A DNA stretch of 64,000 nucleotides from contig PBBL01000057.1 in NCBI GenBank assembly GCA_002716585.1, positions 1-64,000 on the forward strand, read 5' to 3'. The stretch's first letter is position 1; the number at the start of each line of letters is the position of its first letter. Below are positions 53,474 to 61,782 of this stretch, in pieces. The position numbers were made by a program, and so were the translations under genes. The notes below the pieces were generated by a model, which had not been told where the DNA came from, ran no database searches, and saw nothing but the letters and a program-made list of their open reading frames with translations. Source of the DNA: Myxococcales bacterium (lineage in GTDB: Bacteria; Myxococcota_A; Bradymonadia; Bradymonadales; GCA-2716585).

Positions 53474-54256
53474 TCAGAAGATCGCCAGGAGCCGCCCGAG
53501 GATGGCGATCGCCTCCTCCGGAGGGATCCCGAGTTCAAGCGAGTTGAGGCCGGACAGCGGCGCCCCGGGCGTCGTCTGGGGGCGCGCCGCGGCGCTGTGC
53601 CGCCCTCCCCCGGACGCCGTGGCGTAGGGGGCGCGGCCCGGTGAGATCCCAGAGGTCTGGCTGGGCGAGGCCGCGGGGCGGTACAGGTCACCGCTCTGGG
53701 ACGCCGCCGCCGCCGGGACCCGGTGGGCGGAGCTGGCGGCGCCCATGTTGCTGCGGTTGGCGTACATGTAGCGCGCCCCGCCGTCGGCCCGCTCGCCGTA
53801 CCCGGACTGGGCGTTGCCGCGCGACTCGCCGAAGCTCACCGGGGGCTGCGTCGACTCGGGCGCGGCGCCCGCGCTGGCCTGGAGCGGGACCTCGATCATG
53901 TAGCGGCGGACGTCCACCGGGGGGAGGCTCTGGAAGTCGACGCTCTCCATCACGAAGCCGTGCCCCTCGACCAGATCGAGGGCGGCCTGCTCAGCGTCGC
54001 GGTAGTTCGCCAGCGACACCTCGCGCGGGTCGCAGCTGAACAGCACGTAGCCCAGGTTGCCCGACTCGATCGAGCGCAGCGACACGTAGAGGCTGTAGGT
54101 GGAGCGGCTGTCGTTGAACACCCCAACGATGAACGCCCGCGCCTGGACCATCGGCCCGTTCAAGGCGACTGGCGAGCTGTTGAGGCTCCGCTGGAACGAG
54201 ACGATCCGGGCTGGATCGGCTTCGATGACGGTACCCTGGGGGAGCGCGCGAAACAT
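53474..54256 (-). CDS. Unknown protein, probable operon partner of the large kinase
   Basis: A 260-residue protein with no family recognised. Residues 1-130 look folded (VEV-type strands: QARAFIVGVFNDSRSTYSLYVSLRSIES, VLFSCDPREVSLANYRDAEQAALDLVEGHGFVM). Residues about 130-235 are low-complexity Ala/Ser/Gly/Pro with Tyr and Asn, likely disordered, and a short helix (GIPPEEAIAILGRLLAIF) closes the protein. The disordered part is rich in Ser and Thr and may be a kinase substrate (inference). ATG at 54256 has no strong ribosome-binding site. The gene is 40 bp upstream of the kinase. Confidence 0.7.
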   Translation of the reverse strand: MFRALPQGTVIEADPARIVSFQRSLNSSPVALNGPMVQARAFIVGVFNDSRSTYSLYVSLRSIESGNLGYVLFSCDPREVSLANYRDAEQAALDLVEGHGFVMESVDFQSLPPVDVRRYMIEVPLQASAGAAPESTQPPVSFGESRGNAQSGYGERADGGARYMYANRSNMGAASSAHRVPAAAASQSGDLYRPAASPSQTSGISPGRAPYATASGGGRHSAAARPQTTPGAPLSGLNSLELGIPPEEAIAILGRLLAIF

Positions 54257-54416
54257 GGTGACGTCGGTGACCTCTCGCAGTCGGGACCTGTGTCTGAACA
54301 GGAGGACGAGCTTCGAACCGGGCGTCCGTCAGAGTGTCAGGCCAGGCATCACCCGACCCTAACGACGCCCCCGGATCCTGTCAAGTTCCGCGACGACAGG
54401 CTGGGCCGGGTCGCGC

Positions 54417-55820
<1,404 letters not shown>

Positions 55821-56030
55821 GGGCTCAGGGCACCTCCAGGAGAACCTCGAATGGGACCTCGAAATGACGCGCGTCCACGCGCTCGCCTGACGCACACGGC
55901 CGATCGTGTGCTATGACCTGGCTCGTCTGCGTTGCGTGGCGTTCTACGCAACCCGGAAGGTAGCACACCCCCTCCACTCGCCCAAGACCGCAACCCGGAG
56001 CACCTCCCCTCCCATGCCAGAGAGCGCCCC

Positions 56031-57290
56031 ATGACCGCCCCCTACCCCAAAGCCCCTCCCAACCGTCGCCTCATCAACACCCTCACCGAGGGCGAGGAGG
56101 CGACGATCGCCGGACGCCTCCGCGCCGCCCCCCAGGGGCGGCTCCACCTGCGCGACGCCTCCGGCGAGCTGAAGCTCCTGCTCACAGAGCCCCACGGGCT
56201 CCTGGCGAGGGATCTCGTCAGCGCCACGGGCCACCGGGAGGGCGACGCCTTCGCGGCGCGCGAGGTCGCCCTCCTGGTGCGCCACACGGCGCAGCTCGCC
56301 CCGGCCCAGCGGCGCCACGTCCGCGCCCGCGCCCGGATGAACGCGCAGCTCCGCGCCTGGTTCAGCGACCAGGACTTCATCGAGGTCGAGACCCCGAACC
56401 TGGTCACCTCGCCGGGCACGGACGTCTACCTGGAGGCGTTCTCCACGCGCTTCTCCGGGATGGGCCAGGTCAGGCCGCGGGAGCTGTACCTGCACACGTC
56501 GCCCGAGTTCGCCATGAAGGAGCTGCTCACCGAGGGGCACGAGCGGATCGTGCAGCTCTGCAAGGTCTACCGCGACGGGGAGTGGACCCGGACCCACAAC
56601 CCCGAGTTCACGATGGCCGAGTGGTACCGGGCGTTCGCCGACTACAAGGCGGTGATGGCCGACGTCGAGGCGGTGGTCCGCCTCGTCCTAGGGGAGGCCC
56701 CCATCGAGGTCGAGGGACGTCAGGTGCGCATGGACGCGCCGTTCGAGGTGCTGACCGTTCAGGAGGCGTTCATGCGCTGCTGCGCAGGGCTGGACGTGCT
56801 GGAGGCCAACACCGCCGAGGCCCTCCGCGGCGAGGCTGAGGCGCGCGGGCTGGGTCCGCTGGCGGCGGGCGGGGGCTGGGACGACCTGTTCCACGAGCTG
56901 CTGGTGACCTGGGTCGAGCCCCAGCTCGGCGCGCCGACCCCGACCTTCCTCGTGGACTACCCGGCGCCGCTGGCGGTGCTGTCGCGGCGCCGGGACGACG
57001 ACCCACGGGTCGCCGAGCGCTTTGAGCTGTACATCGCCGGGGTGGAGCTGTGCAACGGCTTCACGGAGCTGAACGATCCGGTCGAGCAGCGGGCGCGCTT
57101 CGCCGAGGAGAGGGCGCGCCGCGCCGAGATGGGGCTGCCCGCCTACCCGATGCCGGAGCGGTTCCTCGCGGCCCTGGAGCGGGGGATGCCGCCGTCGGGC
57201 GGGGTCGCCCTCGGGCTCGACCGCCTCTTGATGCTCGCGCTCGGGGCGGAGAGCTTGAGCGACGTGCTCATCCGGGCGCTGGATGCATAG
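56031..57290 (+). CDS. epmA: LysRS-like EF-P lysyltransferase homologue (EpmA/GenX family)
   Basis: A 419-residue class II aminoacyl-tRNA-synthetase-like protein. The N-terminal 90 residues keep a short OB-like segment (TIAGRLRAAPQGRLHLRDASGELKLLL). The class II core follows: motif 1 LRAWFSDQDFIEVETPNLV, motif 2 KVYRDGEWTRTHNPEFTMAEWYRA, motif 3 GVALGLDRLLMLALG. Size and motif set fit EpmA/GenX, which lysylates elongation factor P. Unlike E. coli EpmA (about 325 residues) it retains an N-terminal OB-like domain, so it could act on another substrate. No efp or epmB is in the window. The real lysyl-tRNA synthetase here appears to be the class I enzyme further on. Confidence 0.75.
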   Translation: MTAPYPKAPPNRRLINTLTEGEEATIAGRLRAAPQGRLHLRDASGELKLLLTEPHGLLARDLVSATGHREGDAFAAREVALLVRHTAQLAPAQRRHVRARARMNAQLRAWFSDQDFIEVETPNLVTSPGTDVYLEAFSTRFSGMGQVRPRELYLHTSPEFAMKELLTEGHERIVQLCKVYRDGEWTRTHNPEFTMAEWYRAFADYKAVMADVEAVVRLVLGEAPIEVEGRQVRMDAPFEVLTVQEAFMRCCAGLDVLEANTAEALRGEAEARGLGPLAAGGGWDDLFHELLVTWVEPQLGAPTPTFLVDYPAPLAVLSRRRDDDPRVAERFELYIAGVELCNGFTELNDPVEQRARFAEERARRAEMGLPAYPMPERFLAALERGMPPSGGVALGLDRLLMLALGAESLSDVLIRALDA

Positions 57291-57354
57291 TGGGGTCAGG
57301 CGGTATACAACGCCCCAGGCAGATCCGCCACCAAGCGGCACGACAAGGAGAACC

Positions 57355-58047
57355 ATGCGACGCGCAGAGAAGGCCGAGAAGATTCTGGAGATCCTCGATG
57401 ACCTCTACCCCGACATCGGGGCCTCGTTCCTGGATCACCGCGACGAGTACACCCTGCTGATCGCGGTGCTCTTGTCGGCGCAGTGCACCGACGCGCGGGT
57501 CAACAAGACCACCCCGGACCTGTTCGCCATGGCCGACAACCCGCACGACATGGTCACGCACGCCCACGAGGAGATCCGCGCCATCATCAAGCCCTGCGGG
57601 CTGGCGCCGACCAAGGCCCGGAACATCTGGAACCTGTCTCGGATGCTGATCGACGAGTACGACGGCGAGGTGCCCGCGTCCCTCAAGGACCTGGAGCGGC
57701 TGCCCGGGGTCGGGCACAAGACGGCGTCGGTGGTGATGGCGCAGGCGTTCGGGGAGCCGATGTTCCCGGTGGACACGCACATCCACCGGCTGGCGGCGCG
57801 CTGGGGGCTGAGCCGGGGCACGAACGTGACCCACACCGAGCGGGACCTCAAGAAGATCTTCCCAAAGGAGCGCTGGAACACGCTGCACCTGCAGATCATC
57901 CAGTTTGGCCGCGATCACTGCCCGGCGCTGTACCACGACCTGACGACGTGCCCGATCTGCGGCTGGGCGGCGACGAAGAAGCGGATCCGTGAGGAGGCCC
58001 GCGCCAACGAGGCGCTGCGCAGCAAGCGCAGCGGCCCGCGCGCGTAG
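57355..58047 (+). CDS. nth: Endonuclease III-type DNA glycosylase, incomplete Fe-S motif
   Basis: A 230-residue HhH-GPD glycosylase. LERLPGVGHKTASVVM holds the helix-hairpin-helix and catalytic Lys; FPVDTHIHRLA holds the catalytic Asp. These remove oxidised pyrimidines and cleave abasic sites. The usual 4Fe-4S signature is Cys-x6-Cys-x2-Cys-x5-Cys; here only HCPALYHDLTTCPIC (Cys-x9-Cys-x2-Cys) is seen and the fourth Cys is absent. Some lineages may lack the cluster. AAGGAG lies four bases before ATG 57355. Its stop is three bases from the convergent nhaA stop. Confidence 0.92.
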   Translation: MRRAEKAEKILEILDDLYPDIGASFLDHRDEYTLLIAVLLSAQCTDARVNKTTPDLFAMADNPHDMVTHAHEEIRAIIKPCGLAPTKARNIWNLSRMLIDEYDGEVPASLKDLERLPGVGHKTASVVMAQAFGEPMFPVDTHIHRLAARWGLSRGTNVTHTERDLKKIFPKERWNTLHLQIIQFGRDHCPALYHDLTTCPICGWAATKKRIREEARANEALRSKRSGPRA

Positions 58048-58050
58048 GGC

Positions 58051-59409
58051 TCAGCGCTCGCCCGAGCGCGCCTTGATGACCGTGGAGGAGACCGGGCGTG
58101 CCGGGATGACCGTGGAGGAGATCGCCGCGGCGACGTCGTGGAGCGGGGTGTGGAGGCCAGGCCCCTCGAGCGCCTCGTCGCGAGGCGGCGCGAGCTTGTC
58201 AACCCGGAACAGGCGCCCGAACGCGAGGGCGAAGAAGGCGACGCCCGCGCTGAGCACGGCGCCCATCTTGGCGGGTCCCTGGAAGGGTCCGGCGTCGCTG
58301 TAGGCCTCGCCGGAGACAAACAGCGCCACCGTGAGCCCGAGGCCCGCGACGAGGCCCGCGACCACGAGGTGGCGCGTGCTCATCCCTTCGGGCAGCGGGA
58401 AGCCAAGGCGCTCGGCGAAGGTCGAGAAGGCGGTGATGCCGATCGTCTTGCCGACGATGAGCGAGGCGAGCACGATCCAGGTGACGGCGTTGATGCTGCC
58501 GAAGGCGACGCCGGCGTTGGCGAAGGCGAAGAAGAAGAGGCCGAAGTCCACGGGCAGCTTGAGCTGGTGCTCAAACTCCTCCAGCGGGCTGTGGCCGTGC
58601 TGCTCCTCATCCTCGTGCTCGGTGTAGAGGCCGAGGTCGTGGTTGGGGCCAGGCATGAAGGGGACGATGGGGACCAGCGTCAGCGCAGGGTGGAGCGAGG
58701 CCATGAGGAGCCCAACCCAGCTCAACGCGCCCGCGAAGACGACGTAGGGCACCCAGGAGCGGACCCCCATCCGACGCATGGCGAACGCCAACCCCATCGC
58801 GACGGCGACGAGGCCGAGCCACTCCGGGTGCACCGGGTGGGCGGGGTCGGGGTAGAAGATGGCGATGATGCCGAGCCCCAGCGCGTCGTCGGCGACCGCG
58901 AGCAGGAGCAGGAAGTTGACCGCGGGGTGCGTCGCGCCAAACACGAGCCGCGCCACGAGCCAGGCCAGCGCGATGTCGGTGGCGGTCGGGATGCCCCAGC
59001 CGTTGGCGACCGTGTCCGCCTGGCCGGTGCCGCTGTAGACCGTGTAGGAGAGCACGAGGAAGCAGAGCGCCGGGCCGACCACGCCGCCGATCGTGCCCAT
59101 GAGCGGGTTGACCGCCTTGCGGATCGGGTTGAGCGGCCCCCCTGGCAAGACCGACTCGGTGATCTCCTTGGCTGCGATCCCGAAGAACAGGACCATGAAG
59201 ACGTCGTTGATGAGGAAGTGGAGGGTGAGCGGGTGGCCAAAGAGCGCCACGTCGCCCAACGGCTTGTAATGCACCAACGTGTGGTAGAGGTGGCTGTCCA
59301 TGTTCGCCAGGATCAGGCTGACCACCACCCCTGCGAGCAGCGGCAGCGAGAACTCCTGCATCAGGTTGACGAGCGAACGGCGCTTGGTTTGCGGATCCGA
59401 GCCAGACAT
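58051..59409 (-). CDS. nhaA: Na+/H+ antiporter NhaA
   Basis: A 452-residue NhaA-family antiporter with about 11-12 hydrophobic helices. The transport residues are present: IPTATDIALAW (Asp145, equal to E. coli Asp133) and VADDALGLG (Asp174, Asp175, equal to Asp163, Asp164). The later GKTIGI segment has the conserved Lys equal to Lys300. The HSPLEEFEH loop before helix IX is typical of the larger members of the family, and the C-terminal 50 residues are a non-conserved tail. ATG at 59409 has AAGGAG but at a long spacing of about 11 bases. Confidence 0.93.
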   Translation of the reverse strand: MSGSDPQTKRRSLVNLMQEFSLPLLAGVVVSLILANMDSHLYHTLVHYKPLGDVALFGHPLTLHFLINDVFMVLFFGIAAKEITESVLPGGPLNPIRKAVNPLMGTIGGVVGPALCFLVLSYTVYSGTGQADTVANGWGIPTATDIALAWLVARLVFGATHPAVNFLLLLAVADDALGLGIIAIFYPDPAHPVHPEWLGLVAVAMGLAFAMRRMGVRSWVPYVVFAGALSWVGLLMASLHPALTLVPIVPFMPGPNHDLGLYTEHEDEEQHGHSPLEEFEHQLKLPVDFGLFFFAFANAGVAFGSINAVTWIVLASLIVGKTIGITAFSTFAERLGFPLPEGMSTRHLVVAGLVAGLGLTVALFVSGEAYSDAGPFQGPAKMGAVLSAGVAFFALAFGRLFRVDKLAPPRDEALEGPGLHTPLHDVAAAISSTVIPARPVSSTVIKARSGER

Positions 59410-59567
59410 CGTTCCAGATTCTCCTTGGTGTGCGCCGCGACGTCCGCACTCGAACGCCTCAACGTCTTCAGGGGCCTCCACACGCCTCCGCCAGGAACGT
59501 GAGCAGACACCGCAGGGTGTGTTCCTATCGGCGGCGGCCCCGAGAACCTGAGAACCTCCGCGAGGCG

Positions 59568-59596
59568 TTGGACTTGAGGGGCGATTGCAGTATCAT
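59568..59596 (+). promoter_or_regulatory. Candidate promoter for the class I lysyl-tRNA synthetase gene
   Basis: TTGGAC (59568-59573) and TATCAT (59591-59596) with exact 17-bp spacing, 84 nt upstream of the ATG at 59681. The -10 box differs from consensus at one position. Confidence 0.45.
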
Positions 59597-59680
59597 CCCG
59601 CGCGCTGCAGGTCGCGGTCGACGCGACCTCGCCGCCCTGGCTCCAACTCACCGTGACGACACACAACAGGGATTCAATCG

Positions 59681-61309
59681 ATGAGCCTCGATAAGCAGGA
59701 GATCAATCAACTCAAGCAGTGGCCCTACCGCGAGTGCAGGGGGCTGATGAAGTCCCTCAAGAAGCGCGAGCCCAAATCGGGCAAGGTGCTCTTCGAGACC
59801 GGGTATGGGCCGTCGGGGCTGCCTCACATCGGGACGTTCGCCGAAGTCGCCCGCACGACGTGGGTGCGTCAGGCCTACACCCTGATGACCGGCGAGCAGA
59901 CGCTCCTGTACGCGTTCAGCGACGACATGGACGGGCTGCGCAAGGTGCCCAACAACATCCCGAACCGGGAGCTGATCGCCGAGCACCTCGGCAAGCCGCT
60001 GTGCGACATCCCCGACCCGTTCGGCGAGCGCGAGTCCTACTCGGGCTACATGAACGCCAAGCTCCGGGAGTTCCTCGACCACTTCGGCTTCGACTACACC
60101 TTCAAGGCCTCCCACGAGCAATACCGGGGCGGGGTCTTCAACGAAGGGCTCGGGCGGATCCTCGACAACTACGAGAAGATCCGCGGGGTCATCCTGCCGA
60201 CCCTCTCCGAGGAGAACCGCGCCGACTGGAGCCCGTTCATGCCGATCTGCCGCAGCTGCGGCAAGGTCAACTCGACCCGCGTCGTGGCCACCCACCCCGA
60301 GCGGGGCACCCTGTCGTACGTCTGCGACGGGTCGCTGGTCCACGAGAAGACCGGCTGGGGCTACTCCGGGTGCGGCGACGAGAGCGAGATCCCGGTGACC
60401 GACGGGAACGTCAAGGTCGGCTGGAAGGTCGACTGGGCGCTGCGCTGGTACACCTTCGGCGTCAACTACGAGATGTACGGCAAGGACCTGATCGACTCCG
60501 CCAAGCTGTCGAGCAAGATCTGCCGGATCCTCGGCGAGCAGCCTCCCGTGGGGATGTTCTACGAGATGTTCCTCGACCAGGAGGGGCACAAGATCTCCAA
60601 GTCGATCGGCAACGGGCTGACGATCGACGAGTGGCTCACCTACGGGCCGCTGGAGTCGCTGGCGCTGTTCATCTACAAGCGCCCCGACCGGGCCTCGCGG
60701 CTGCACTTCGACGTCATCCCGCAGCACATCGACGAGTACCTCAACCACCTGAGCCGCTGGCCCGACCTCGATCGGATCAAGCGCTGCAACTCGCCGGTCT
60801 ACTTCATCCACCACGCCCAGGCCCAGGACGACCCGGAGCAGCTCGGCTTCAGCACCGATCTGAACTTCAACGTCATCCTCAACCTGGTCAGCGTCCTCAA
60901 CAGCGAGGACCGCGAGATGATCTGGACCTACCTGCTGCGCTACCGCCCCGACGCCGAGCAGGATCGGGAGCTGATCGACGGCCTGATCGACAAGGCGCTG
61001 GTCTACTACCGCGACTTCGTGCTCCCGACCAAGGACTACCAGCTGCCGAGCGACGAGATGCGCCCCGCCGTGGATGCCCTCGTCGTGTGGCTCGACGGCT
61101 ACGACGGCGACGACGCGGTGGAGATCCAGAACGCGGCCTACGCCGCGGGCAAGGACGCGGGCGTCAACCTGCGCGAGTTCTTCAAGACCATGTACCAGCT
61201 GCTCATCGGGCAGGATCAGGGGCCGCGGCTGGGGACCTTCATCCAGCTCTACGGCGTCAAGGACACGCTGAAGCTCGCCCAGGCCAAGCTCGTCGAGCTA
61301 AGCGGCTGA
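59681..61309 (+). CDS. lysS: Class I lysyl-tRNA synthetase
   Basis: A 542-residue class I LysRS (archaeal/spirochaete/alphaproteobacterial type), unrelated to class II LysRS. FETGYGPSGLPHIGTFAEV is the HIGH-type ATP site and GHKISKSIGNG (about 302-312) is the KMSKS loop. A zinc-like CRSCGK..CDGSLVHEKTGWGYSGCG follows in the centre, and the C-terminal 180 residues are the helical anticodon-binding part. It attaches Lys to tRNA-Lys. AGGGA lies eight bases before the ATG. No class II LysRS with full anticodon domain was seen in the window. Confidence 0.95.
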   Translation: MSLDKQEINQLKQWPYRECRGLMKSLKKREPKSGKVLFETGYGPSGLPHIGTFAEVARTTWVRQAYTLMTGEQTLLYAFSDDMDGLRKVPNNIPNRELIAEHLGKPLCDIPDPFGERESYSGYMNAKLREFLDHFGFDYTFKASHEQYRGGVFNEGLGRILDNYEKIRGVILPTLSEENRADWSPFMPICRSCGKVNSTRVVATHPERGTLSYVCDGSLVHEKTGWGYSGCGDESEIPVTDGNVKVGWKVDWALRWYTFGVNYEMYGKDLIDSAKLSSKICRILGEQPPVGMFYEMFLDQEGHKISKSIGNGLTIDEWLTYGPLESLALFIYKRPDRASRLHFDVIPQHIDEYLNHLSRWPDLDRIKRCNSPVYFIHHAQAQDDPEQLGFSTDLNFNVILNLVSVLNSEDREMIWTYLLRYRPDAEQDRELIDGLIDKALVYYRDFVLPTKDYQLPSDEMRPAVDALVVWLDGYDGDDAVEIQNAAYAAGKDAGVNLREFFKTMYQLLIGQDQGPRLGTFIQLYGVKDTLKLAQAKLVELSG

Positions 61310-61421
61310 GCGCCCCTCCCTGCGCTTGACGCCCCTCCCCCCAAAGCGCATCATCCCTCCTGTAGACACCACCCCGGGGAGCGGGAGCGCCGCTCCCTGC
61401 CTCAAGCCCCCAAGGAGCCCC

Positions 61422-61676
61422 ATGGCCATCGAGTACCGCTATTTGATTCGCCTCACCACGGTGGAAGAGGGCCGCCAGGAGCAGCTCGCCGCCTCCCTAC
61501 GCACCACGGATCGCCGCTCGGGCCGCGACAAGTGGGTGCAGCTCGTCGCCCAGGCCGAGGCGGGCGAGGAGCCGGTGGTGTTCCGCACCAACAGCTCCAC
61601 CGAGGCCGATCGGATCATGCGCGCCATCGCGACCGCGGGTGGGGCCGGGGAGCTGGTGGACCAGCTCGACGGGTAG
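61422..61676 (+). CDS. Small protein of unknown function
   Basis: An 84-residue protein starting MAIEYRYLIRLTTVEEGRQEQLAASL with AAGGAG four bases before the ATG. It has a beta-alpha-beta look (WVQLVAQAEAGEEPVVFRTNS.. ADRIMRAIATAGGAGEL) but no recognised motif. It follows lysS by 112 bp and is followed by the perfect terminator, supporting a genuine gene ending the transcript. Confidence 0.6.
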   Translation: MAIEYRYLIRLTTVEEGRQEQLAASLRTTDRRSGRDKWVQLVAQAEAGEEPVVFRTNSSTEADRIMRAIATAGGAGELVDQLDG

Positions 61677-61687
61677 GCAGGCGCCTC

Positions 61688-61744
61688 CCGAAACGAAAAA
61701 AAGCCCCCTCCAGCGACGCTGGAGGGGGCTTTTTTTCGTTTCGG
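61688..61744. terminator. Perfect bidirectional intrinsic terminator
   Basis: Two 27-bp perfectly complementary arms (61688-61714 and 61718-61744) flank a three-base loop (GAC). The outer stem contains an A7 on the left and a T7 on the right, so either strand gives a GC stem followed by a run of U. It ends the plus-strand small ORF/lysS transcript and the minus-strand transglutaminase-like gene, which converge here. Confidence 0.95.
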
Positions 61745-61782
61745 AGCGGAGGCCGCGTCAGCCGCGGCCTCAACCGCCCACC

